From the NCBI GenBank assembly GCA_019308705.1, contig JAFDHW010000072.1:1-9012 (forward strand): a stretch of 9,012 nucleotides of DNA, written 5' to 3'. The translations under genes and the position numbers were made by a program. The notes under the pieces were generated by a model that saw only the letters and a program-made list of their open reading frames with translations, searched no databases and was not told where the DNA came from. Within the stretch, counting starts at the first letter, position 1; every line of letters begins with the position of its first letter. Below, piece by piece: positions 1 to 5,961 of this stretch. Source of the stretch: Deltaproteobacteria bacterium. GTDB taxonomy: Bacteria; Desulfobacterota; Desulfobacteria; Desulfobacterales; Desulfatibacillaceae.

Positions 1-5
1 GCGAG

Positions 6-110
6 CCCGATTCACGCGATAGCTGCGTCAGGAGGCGGTCGCGGTACAAAAGTACAGCTTCCCTCCTCCTTCCTTACTCTCGCGCGAATCGAACTCGTGA
101 ATAATCCGGG
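6..110. repeat. Long imperfect palindrome abutting the DUF3047 stop codon
   Basis: The outer arms are CCCG/ATTCACG (6-16) and CGTGAAT/CGGG (96-110), with a three-base bulge on the right. The middle pairs a GGAGGCGG tract (31-38) with CCCTCCTCC (61-69). The centre is GTAC-AAAA-GTAC (44-55). The whole element is about 100 bases and could fold into one long interrupted hairpin. It starts directly after the stop codon of the minus-strand gene at 111-779, so it may end or stabilise that transcript. It lacks a clean T-tract. The architecture resembles a dispersed REP/MITE-like extragenic element. I recall similar sequences from sulfate-reducing deltaproteobacteria, but only a genome-wide repeat search would show this. 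No coding sequence is seen here. Confidence 0.6.
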
Positions 111-779
111 TTAGGACCCCCGGGGCAGCAGGAGAATCCTGCCGTACCAGGCCGTGGCGGACTCACCGGTGTCGTCCGTGTCCGTCATGACGGCCACCGC
201 GCCGGCCCCGGGCGGGTCCTCCCCGAACGCCCGCCGGTAATCCTCCACCAGGTTGCGCTTCTCCTGAACCCACCTTCCCGCGTTTTCATTGCCGCTTTGC
301 ACGGCGATCATCATGGCGTTCGAGGTGTAGGCGTTTTTTACCACGGCCCCCTTTTCCAGCTTGTTGGCCCAGATGTAATTGAGCGCCTTGGTGCGCCAGA
401 ACAGGACCGACGGAAACACCACGTACACCCGGGCCGCGTAGTCGTCGCCCTGCTTGGTGCGGGCGTCGCCCTTCTCGAGCACGCCCGATATCTTCCATGA
501 CCAGGAAAGCACGGGGTGCTGGGCGGGGTCGAACTCCATTTCGCGGTAAAGCCCCGAGGCCGCGCCCCGGCTCCGGGCCTGGATGGCCGGTCCGCGGTCC
601 GTCTGCACCACCTGGTAGAGGGTGTTTCCCTTGAAGGATTTTTCCTTCCACCGGGAAAGTCCCTGCGAATAGTCGTCCACCAGGATGGGGGAGGAGGCGG
701 AAAGCAGAAGCGGAAACGCAAAAAGGGCGCAAAAACACAAGAGCATCCGGGTGGTCCGGACGGCGTGGCGTGGGTGCAT
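111..779 (-). CDS. Exported DUF3047 family protein
   Basis: This is a 222-residue protein. Its N-terminus is basic (HPRHAVRTTR), followed by a hydrophobic stretch at about residues 12-28 and then SASS, which is a typical Sec signal peptide; the protein probably acts in the periplasm. There is no convincing lipobox. The mature part (VDDYSQGLSRWKEKSFKG, then HPVLSWSWKI around 88-97, YAARVYVVFPS around 114-124, and a C-terminal MTDTDDTGE segment) matches the DUF3047 family, whose function is unknown. The length is typical for that family. The ATG at 779 is preceded by GAAGGAGG with only three bases of spacing. The next in-frame ATG, at residue 12, has no ribosome site and would shorten the signal peptide. 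The prepilin gene lies 46 bases upstream on the same strand, so co-transcription is possible. A long palindrome follows the stop. The family call is made from sequence memory. Confidence 0.85.
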   Translation of the reverse strand: MHPRHAVRTTRMLLCFCALFAFPLLLSASSPILVDDYSQGLSRWKEKSFKGNTLYQVVQTDRGPAIQARSRGAASGLYREMEFDPAQHPVLSWSWKISGVLEKGDARTKQGDDYAARVYVVFPSVLFWRTKALNYIWANKLEKGAVVKNAYTSNAMMIAVQSGNENAGRWVQEKRNLVEDYRRAFGEDPPGAGAVAVMTDTDDTGESATAWYGRILLLPRGS

Positions 780-825
780 GGGCCTCCTTCCGGGGTTTTC
801 AGAATCTCGGGGATTTTCGAGGCTG

Positions 826-1185
826 TCAGTAGGAAATTCGTCCCCGGTTGTCCACTACGTATACCTGGCTTCCGCGGTCGTGGAAAGACCGCATTCGCAA
901 GCCGGCCAGCGCGCCGTTGTCAATGAAGAGGTTGACTCCATCGGAGGGGACGAACCCCAGTTCGTTCAGGTCCGCCATGGTCAGGGTGCCGTTGGGCTCT
1001 CCCGCGAAATACTGCATGGAGATGCGGTAGGCGTTGGAGAGGTCCACCACCGCCCTGGAGTCAAAGGCGCTGGAGTAGTAGATGAGGAACTGGGGTATGG
1101 CGATGGCCGCGATGACGCCCAAAAGGGCGATGACGGTGAGGAGTTCGATGAGGGTGAACCCCCTGGAGTCGTTGCGATATCTCAC
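826..1185 (-). CDS. Type IV pilin-like prepilin with class III signal
   Basis: This is a 119-residue prepilin. It has a short leader (RYRNDSRG) ending in Gly at residue 9, then Phe (+1), Thr, Leu, Ile, Glu (+5) and a hydrophobic helix up to IAIPQF. That is the site cut and N-methylated by prepilin peptidase (PilD). The mature protein is about 110 residues, close to a short major pilin or a type II secretion pseudopilin. It has no cysteines, so the usual pilin disulfide loop is absent. The C-terminal part (LNELGFVPSDGVNLFI, then QVYVVDNRGRI) looks like the small beta domain of deltaproteobacterial PilA-type proteins. The start is GTG at 1185, supported by AGGAGGT six bases upstream. No other pilus or secretion gene is in the window, so it may be an orphan pilin or a minor subunit. 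Pilin against pseudopilin cannot be settled here. Confidence 0.88.
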   Translation of the reverse strand: MRYRNDSRGFTLIELLTVIALLGVIAAIAIPQFLIYYSSAFDSRAVVDLSNAYRISMQYFAGEPNGTLTMADLNELGFVPSDGVNLFIDNGALAGLRMRSFHDRGSQVYVVDNRGRISY

Positions 1186-1191
1186 GGGGCG

Positions 1192-1198
1192 ACCTCCT
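1192..1198 (-). promoter_or_regulatory. Ribosome binding site fixing the GTG start of the prepilin
   Basis: On the minus strand AGGAGGT lies six bases before GTG at 1185-1183. This is a near-perfect anti-16S match and identifies GTG as the start. The leader it gives is 9 residues, normal for a class III signal. The rest of the gap 1199-1322 holds no gene and no promoter I can support. A GC-rich potential stem (GGCCCTGGGGGGCC) lies just upstream. Confidence 0.8.
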
Positions 1199-1322
1199 AT
1201 GTGGAGCCCGGCCCTCTCGGCCCCCCAGGGCCAAACGGTTCTGTCCTCCCGCTAAAAAGATGGGTGCCGGACCGCGGGTTGGCAACGGGTGTGTGACGTT
1301 TTTGACAGTTTGCGGGGAGGGA

Positions 1323-1361
1323 GAAACAAAGAGGCGCGGGGCGTCTTTCCGCCGCCGCGCC
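1323..1361 (-). terminator. Rho-independent terminator of the metallo-hydrolase gene
   Basis: Read on the minus strand, 12 bases after the TAA at 1376-1374, the arm GGCGCGGCGGCG (1361-1350) pairs with CGCCCCGCGCC (1343-1333). There is one bulged base and a six-base loop (GAAAGA). A T-rich run, TCTTTGTTTC, follows (1332-1323). Stem, loop and T-tract are in the classical order. This separates the hydrolase transcript from the prepilin downstream. Confidence 0.82.
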
Positions 1362-1373
1362 CATCCCGCCGGC

Positions 1374-2123
1374 TTATTTTTCCGGCATGGTGAACCGCTC
1401 GCCCGGGGAAAGCACCTTCACCCGGGTGTCGGGGGCCAGGGTGGCGGCCGTGCGGGTGAATTGTTCCACCTCGTTTTCCGCCTTCAAAAGGACCGAATCC
1501 AGGAATCCTCCCGCCGAGTGGCCGTAGTGGATGGGCACGGCCACCCTGGGGTTGAGCACTCCGCACAGCCCCGCGGCGTCGGCCCCGTCCATGACCACCT
1601 TTTTGCCCAGGGGCCGGATGACCAGGCCGTTTACGGGCAAAAGGGCCAGATCCAGGGAGGGGAACCGCCTGGCCACCTCCCCCAGCTCCGGCGTGAACAG
1701 GGTGTCGCCGCCGAAAAACACGTGCTTGCCCTTGGCGGAGAACACCGCGGTGATCTCCGGAGCGGCGTGGGAGGCGGGCGCGGCCGTGACCGTGACTTCT
1801 CCCAGTTCCGCGCTCTGCCAGGGTTCCAGTTCCATGACGTTTTCAAACCCCGCCTTTCTGGCCGCCTTGCCCATGCCGGTTTTCACGGCAAAGGGCACGG
1901 TCTTGTCCGGGTAGGCGGACAGGGCGGCAAGGTCGAAATGGTCAAAATGCTTGTGGCTGGCGAACACTCCGGCTAACTTGGGCAGATCCGCGGCTTCCAT
2001 GCCCAGCGGTTCGGTGCGCCGGTACCCGGTCTTTTCCGTGAACCAGGGATCGGTGAGCACCACGGACCCGTCAAAATCCAGAAGCAGGCAGGAATGGACG
2101 ATGCGGGTGACGGCAAGGCTCAT
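1374..2123 (-). CDS. Metallo-beta-lactamase-fold hydrolase, UlaG-like
   Basis: This is a 249-residue cytosolic protein with no signal peptide. The metal-binding set of the MBL superfamily is complete: HxHxDH at H57, H59, D61 and H62 (SHKHFDHFDL), then H119 (ASHAAPE), D140 (FFGGDTLF) and H199/H202 (PIHYGH). The LLPVNG segment (161-166) is typical of the UlaG/Lactamase_B_2 branch, which includes L-ascorbate-6-phosphate lactonase and many uncharacterised hydrolases. I therefore expect a two-metal hydrolase of unknown substrate, acting on a phosphodiester, lactone or amide. The ATG start at 2123 has only a weak upstream purine tract (GAGTGAGAA). The gene has its own terminator and faces away from the plus-strand small gene, with 45 bases between starts. 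Neighbours do not reveal the substrate. Confidence 0.9.
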   Translation of the reverse strand: MSLAVTRIVHSCLLLDFDGSVVLTDPWFTEKTGYRRTEPLGMEAADLPKLAGVFASHKHFDHFDLAALSAYPDKTVPFAVKTGMGKAARKAGFENVMELEPWQSAELGEVTVTAAPASHAAPEITAVFSAKGKHVFFGGDTLFTPELGEVARRFPSLDLALLPVNGLVIRPLGKKVVMDGADAAGLCGVLNPRVAVPIHYGHSAGGFLDSVLLKAENEVEQFTRTAATLAPDTRVKVLSPGERFTMPEK

Positions 2124-2168
2124 TTCTCACTCGCTTCCCGGGCCGAAAAAGGCCCTTGGCAGGATGGG

Positions 2169-2381
2169 ATGAAGAAAAAGGCAAAAAGGAAAACTCCGGC
2201 GGCGAAAAACAAGGGCCGCTTCCGCCTTTCCCCCTCGGCCTGGGCGGCGTTGGCCCTTGGGACCGCCACGACGGCCGGGGGCGTGTACGCCGCCCTGGGC
2301 CAAGGCTCGGCGGGCGGCTGGTTCGTCGCCGGCTTAGGCCTCGTGGTCTACGTATTGGTATGGCAAAGCTACAGGCGCTGA
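2169..2381 (+). CDS. Small two-helix membrane protein, unknown function
   Basis: This is a predicted 70-residue protein that I do not recognise. The first 18 residues are strongly basic (MKKKAKRKTPAAKNKGR). Two hydrophobic segments follow, roughly residues 24-43 (AWAALALGTATTAGGVYAAL) and 49-66 (GGWFVAGLGLVVYVLVW), then a short basic tail (QSYRR). By the positive-inside rule both ends would be cytoplasmic. An upstream TTG-initiated extension would run into the divergent hydrolase gene, so I chose the ATG at 2169. The ribosome site is weak (AGGATGGG). A small stem GGGCC-GAAAAA-GGCCC (2140-2155) lies between the two divergent starts. It is the only plus-strand gene among minus-strand units. The basic head followed by clean transmembrane segments argues that it is real, but the short length keeps confidence moderate. 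Confidence 0.6.
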   Translation: MKKKAKRKTPAAKNKGRFRLSPSAWAALALGTATTAGGVYAALGQGSAGGWFVAGLGLVVYVLVWQSYRR

Positions 2382-2389
2382 CCCAGGCG

Positions 2390-2420
2390 GCCCGCAAGGG
2401 CGAACAGCCGCGTTGCGCGG
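2390..2420. terminator. Two small hairpins between convergent genes, possible weak terminator
   Basis: Between the stop of the plus-strand small gene (2381) and the stop of the HD-domain gene (2463) lie two hairpins. One is GCCC-GCAA-GGGC (2390-2401) with a GNRA-type loop. The other is CCGCG-TTG-CGCGG (2408-2420). Neither is followed by a clear T-tract on either strand, so a role as a bidirectional terminator is only plausible. Nothing else is seen in the 81-base gap. Confidence 0.3.
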
Positions 2421-2462
2421 GATCCTATCAACCTCCCAGGGGAAATCAACACGAGGCGGAGG

Positions 2463-3017
2463 TCAGGGAGCGGAGGGGTCGCCGAAGCGGGCAAGCCACG
2501 AGGCGAAGGTTTCCGCCTTGTCCGGCCCCAGGGCGGCCATTTCCGCGGCCACCGCGGCGGAGTGCTTCATGGCAGGGGCCGGGCCGTCCTTGGAGAAGAA
2601 CTTGTCCGCAAAGGCCACCAGGGCCTCCTCCGTGGTCACGGGAACCATGTCCCGCCTTGGCAGCAAAAGCCCGCGCTCGGCCACGTCTTTGGCCGTGATG
2701 CCGCAGCCGATGTGGCGCTCGCACACCAGGGCGTGGGCGGGCAATCCCTCGGATTCCAGGATCTTTCTTCCCAGTATCCCGTGGCGGTAGTAGGGCTGGT
2801 CCCCGCGGCACCCCAGGAAGGGGGCGGCCGTGGCGTGGATGCCGATGTCGTGGAGCAGGGCCGCCTCGCGCACAAAGGCAACGGCCTCCGGCGAAAGGGA
2901 AAGGCTTCGCGCCAGGCCTTCCGCCAGGCGGGCCACGGCCCGGGAATGGGCCAGGAGAACGGCGAAATGCTCCCTTTCCAGGGGGCAGTGCCTGGCCAGC
3001 AGGGCCTCGGCGTTCAT
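2463..3017 (-). CDS. HD-domain phosphohydrolase (HDIG, TIGR00295-like)
   Basis: This is a 184-residue soluble protein with the ligand set of the HD superfamily: H24 (AHSRAVARLA), H56-D57 (LLHDIG), H79 (YYRHG), H102 (ERHIGCGIT) and D128 (FADKFF). The ERHIG spacing and overall size resemble the TIGR00295 group of HDIG proteins. The family suggests a metal-dependent phosphohydrolase, perhaps acting on nucleotides; the substrate is unknown. The frame stays open far upstream into prfB, but that is antisense-free overlap without a start signal. ATG at 3017 is chosen because it sits five bases after the prfB stop and GGAG at the end of prfB serves as ribosome site. The gene is therefore translationally linked to prfB and is last in the lnt-prfB operon. 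Confidence 0.85.
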   Translation of the reverse strand: MNAEALLARHCPLEREHFAVLLAHSRAVARLAEGLARSLSLSPEAVAFVREAALLHDIGIHATAAPFLGCRGDQPYYRHGILGRKILESEGLPAHALVCERHIGCGITAKDVAERGLLLPRRDMVPVTTEEALVAFADKFFSKDGPAPAMKHSAAVAAEMAALGPDKAETFASWLARFGDPSAP

Positions 3018-3022
3018 CCGCC

Positions 3023-4121
3023 TTACTCCATGCCCCTTAAGAGCACCCCTTCCATGAAGGGGTCCAGGTCCCCGTCCAGCACGCCCTGGACGTTTCCCAC
3101 CTCCAGGTTGATGCGGTGGTCCTTGACCATCTGGTAGGGCTGGAGCACGTAGGAGCGGATCTGGGAGCCCCAGGCGATCTCGTCCTTGGACTCGTACATC
3201 TCCTGCATCTGGGCGCGCTCCTTTTCCTTTTCCAACTGGTAGAGGCGCGCCCGCAAAACCTTCATGGCCAGGTCCTTGTTGCGGTGCTGGGATTTTTCCT
3301 GCTGGCACTGGACCACGATGCCCGTGGGAATATGGAGCACGCGCACGGCCGAGGAGGTCTTGTTCACGTGCTGGCCGCCGGCGCCCGAGGCCCGGAACAC
3401 GTCGATCCTCAAGTCCTTGTCGTCGATGGTCACCTCCACGTCCTTTTCCGCCTCCGGGTACACGGCCACCGAGGCAAAGGAGGTGTGGCGCTTGCCGGAA
3501 GAGTTGAACGGCGAGATGCGCACCAGCCGGTGCACGCCCTGCTCCAGCTTGAGGTAGCCGTAGGCGTAGGGCCCGGACACGGAAAAGGTGGCGGACTTGA
3601 TCCCCGCCTCCTCCCCTTCCTGCAGGTCCAGCATCTTGGTGGAAAAACCCTTGTCTTCGCACCAGCGCAGGTACATGCGGAGGAGCATCTCCGCCCAGTC
3701 CTGGGCGTCCGTGCCGCCCGCGCCCGCGTTGATGGACACGATGGCGTCCTTGGGGTCGTCCTCGCCGGAGAGCATGCGGTCCAGGGCGAACTTCTGCAGG
3801 CCCTTGGCCACGGACTGGAGCTGCGCGCCCGCCTCCTTGATGCTCTGCTCGTCTCCCTCCTCCATGCCCAGGTCCAACAGCACATCCGCGTCGGACAGTT
3901 CGTCGGAAAGCTTTTGGATGGCGCCCACCTGGTGGGTGAGACGGGTGCGCTCCTTGAGCACGCCGGTGGTCATTTCCGGGTGGTCCCAGAAATCCTCCCG
4001 CGCCATGAGGGCATCTAGTTCCTCCAGGCGCTTTTTCTTGCCCTCCAGGTCAAAGATACTCCTTCAGATTGTCCAGCTTTTCTTCCAGTTCCCTTTGCAG
4101 TTGCTTGAGTTCCGCACTCAT
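3023..4121 (-). CDS. prfB: Peptide chain release factor 2, programmed +1 frameshift
   Basis: Release factor RF2 recognises UGA and UAA and triggers hydrolysis of peptidyl-tRNA. The protein is 365 residues, the same length as E. coli RF2. Translation starts at ATG 4121 and reads 23 codons to CTT (4055-4053). It then meets in-frame TGA (4052-4050), skips one base (4052), and continues from GAC at 4051. The post-frameshift part carries the codon-recognition SPF motif (residues 203-205, RISPFNSSG) and the catalytic GGQ (248-250, SGAGGQHVNK). Starting at the first ATG in the downstream frame (4006) would lose 38 residues of the N-terminal helical domain. The start at 4121 has AGGAGGAG upstream. 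lnt ends 28 bases before it and the HD-domain gene begins five bases after it. Expression is autoregulated through RF2 level at the UGA. Confidence 0.97.
4049..4064 (-). promoter_or_regulatory. prfB: prfB programmed frameshift site
   Basis: On the minus strand the order is AAGGAG (4064-4059), TAT, CTT (4055-4053), TGA (4052-4050), then C. This is the canonical RF2 autoregulatory signal. An internal Shine-Dalgarno-like hexamer sits three bases before the slippery CTT, and UGA followed by C is a poor stop context. When RF2 is scarce the ribosome pauses at UGA and slips +1, making more RF2. The sense codons on each side encode a protein continuous with known RF2. Confidence 0.97.
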
Positions 4122-4126
4122 GGGAT

Positions 4127-4134
4127 CTCCTCCT
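4127..4134 (-). promoter_or_regulatory. prfB: Ribosome binding site fixing the true prfB start
   Basis: AGGAGGAG lies five bases before ATG at 4121 on the minus strand, inside the 28-base gap after lnt. It establishes the short pre-frameshift leader frame as translated. Confidence 0.85.
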
Positions 4135-4149
4135 GTAACAATCTATCCA

Positions 4150-5763
4150 TTATCTGGCTTTGTTGCGGCCGAATGTATACCACGGCCCGGCCGGGCGGAA
4201 AAGGACCAATAAGGATGCCAGGGCCAGGGCCGTGCACGCAAGGGCGAACACGTCGCCCCGGGCGGAGTATATCGTGGACTCCGCAAGCAGGGGCACGGCC
4301 CGGGTGCGGGCGTCGGCCACGAAGATGGGGGTTTTCCCCAGCACCCGGCCTGCGGGATCCACAAACCCGGAAATGCCCGTGTTGGCGGCCCGCACCAGGG
4401 ACCGCCGGTTCTCCACGGCCCGGAACGCGGCCATGGAAAAGTGCTGGTACGGGGCGGAGCTTTGGCCGAACCAGGCGTCGTTGGTGATGGTCACCAAAAG
4501 GTTCGCGCCGTTTTGCACCGCGCTTTTGGCCAGGCCCGGGAAGATGACCTCGTAGCAGATGAGCACCCCCAGGTCCGCCTTTCCGGCGGCAAGCACGCTG
4601 CCCTCCCGGCCCCGGGAGAAGTCCCCGGCCTGGGCCACCAGCTTGTCCAGGAAAAACAGGATCTTCTGCAGGGGCACGTACTCGCCGAAGGGCACCAGGT
4701 GCACCTTGTCGTATCGGCCGGTGGTGGACCCGTCAGGGGACAGGAGAAAGGCGCTGTTGTACTGGCGGTTTTCGCCGTTGGCGAGCTCGAAACCGGGGCT
4801 GCCCACCAGGAAAAAGGCGTCCGCTTCCCTGGCCGCCCGGCGCACGGCGTTGGACCGGGTGCGGTCCCAGCCGAAATAAAAGGGCAGGGCGGTCTCGGGC
4901 CATACCACCAGGTCCGGGTCCTGACCACCCGCCCGGCACGCCAGCGCGGCGTAGATTTCCATGGTGCGGTCCTGGTACGCCGGGTCCCATTTCACGGCCT
5001 GGTCCACGTTGCCCTGGAGCACGGACACCCGGATGCTCTCCGCGCCGGCGATGGCTTCGTCCACCCAAGAAAGCCGCATCCGGCCGTAGGCCATGTCCGC
5101 GCCCACAAGGGTCACGGCGGCCAGCAAAAGGCCCGCGGCGGCCTTCTTGGGAGCCTTGGCCCCGCCGGGGCGCCACAAAGCTTGCACGCCCAGGGCCACG
5201 GCCGCGTTCACCATGACGGCCAGAAAGGAAACCACGTACACCCCGCCCATGTCCGCGGACTGGATGAGCAAAGGATGCGGCCCCTGGGAATACCCCAACA
5301 GCGACCAGGGAAACCCGGTCAACAGGTGCGCCCTGGCGTATTCCGCGGCAACCCAGAAAACCGGGGCCAGGGCCGCGGCCAGCACCGGGCTTTTTTCGCT
5401 GGTCTTGGCAAAGGCCGCGGAAAACGCCCCCACGTACAGGGCCAGGTAGGCGGAAAGCAGCACCGCGGCCAGCACGGCCACGGGCCAGGCCAGGCCGCCG
5501 TAGGTGGAAAGCACGATGACGACCCAGTAGAGGAGCGACAAAAAGTGGGCCAGCCCGGCCACGAGCCCCAAAAAGAAGCCTTTTTTCGCCCCCTGGCCGG
5601 AAAGGGAAAGGAGCAGGGGCACCAGGGCCGCCCAGGCCAAAAAGGAAGCCCCGGTGCGGGGAAAGGACAGGGTCAAGAGCGCACCGGTCCCCGCGCTGGC
5701 GGCGATCCGCTTCCAGTCCCGTCCTGCCGGGGCCGCGTTTTGGGCGGGCGAGGGCTTTGCCAT
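4150..5763 (-). CDS. lnt: Apolipoprotein N-acyltransferase
   Basis: Lnt transfers the third acyl chain from a phospholipid to the N-terminal cysteine of lipoproteins in the inner membrane, the last step before export to the outer membrane. The 537-residue protein (E. coli about 512) has an N-terminal block of about six membrane helices between residues 22 and 225 and a periplasmic carbon-nitrogen hydrolase domain at about 243-495. A final helix lies around 505-522. The catalytic triad is visible: E290 (VVWPETALPF), K353 (YDKVHLVPFGEY) and C403 (VLICYEVIFP). The frame stays open to 6897, but upstream it is antisense to another gene, so ATG 5763 is chosen. Its ribosome site is weak. An AT-rich patch (5790-5840) upstream on the minus strand may hold the promoter. 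It heads the lnt-prfB-HD operon. Confidence 0.95.
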   Translation of the reverse strand: MAKPSPAQNAAPAGRDWKRIAASAGTGALLTLSFPRTGASFLAWAALVPLLLSLSGQGAKKGFFLGLVAGLAHFLSLLYWVVIVLSTYGGLAWPVAVLAAVLLSAYLALYVGAFSAAFAKTSEKSPVLAAALAPVFWVAAEYARAHLLTGFPWSLLGYSQGPHPLLIQSADMGGVYVVSFLAVMVNAAVALGVQALWRPGGAKAPKKAAAGLLLAAVTLVGADMAYGRMRLSWVDEAIAGAESIRVSVLQGNVDQAVKWDPAYQDRTMEIYAALACRAGGQDPDLVVWPETALPFYFGWDRTRSNAVRRAAREADAFFLVGSPGFELANGENRQYNSAFLLSPDGSTTGRYDKVHLVPFGEYVPLQKILFFLDKLVAQAGDFSRGREGSVLAAGKADLGVLICYEVIFPGLAKSAVQNGANLLVTITNDAWFGQSSAPYQHFSMAAFRAVENRRSLVRAANTGISGFVDPAGRVLGKTPIFVADARTRAVPLLAESTIYSARGDVFALACTALALASLLVLFRPAGPWYTFGRNKAR

Positions 5764-5879
5764 GCCGTTTGTCCCGTTGATTTCCTGGTCTGCCCGAAAA
5801 AACAATATAAACCATTTTGCCAAGGATAAAACCCGTAAAGCCGTCGGGGCGCGAATCCCGGCGCAAGCGCTTCCCTTTC

Positions 5880-5909
5880 TTGACATACATGCCCCGGATT
5901 CATTACAAA
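5880..5909 (+). promoter_or_regulatory. Sigma-70-type promoter of the sugar-activation operon
   Basis: In the 198-base divergent region between lnt (5763) and the plus-strand operon, TTGACA (5880-5885) is a perfect -35 box. It is followed after 18 bases by TACAAA (5904-5909), a 4-of-6 match to the -10 box. Transcription would start near 5916, leaving a leader of about 45 bases before ATG 5962. This makes a TTG start at 5917 unlikely. No operator palindrome is evident nearby. Confidence 0.6.
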
Positions 5910-5961
5910 TAATCCCTTGGTTTTTCACGGACCTTCCGGCAATCCCCATCCGGGACAGGAT

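Noticed and set aside
1199..1322. Sigma-54 promoter for the prepilin gene
   Set aside because: I looked for GG-N10-GC spacing of the TGGCAC-N5-TTGC type on the minus strand. The nearest candidate, around CGGCAC, lacks the -12 GC.
3018..3662. Upstream extension of the HD-domain frame into prfB
   Set aside because: The extension overlaps the RF2 catalytic domain and gives a P/R/G-rich translation. The ATG at 3017 is well placed after the prfB stop.
3116..4018. Plus-strand open frame of 300 codons opposite prfB
   Set aside because: It is the shadow of prfB; its composition (H, V, L, G repeats) is an artefact of codon bias.
4064..4121. prfB as a broken gene because of the in-frame TGA
   Set aside because: The stop is the conserved programmed frameshift site, with its internal Shine-Dalgarno and CTT TGA C context.
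4441..5829. Plus-strand open frame of 462 codons
   Set aside because: It is antisense to lnt and encodes a G/H/Q/R-rich sequence without recognisable domains.
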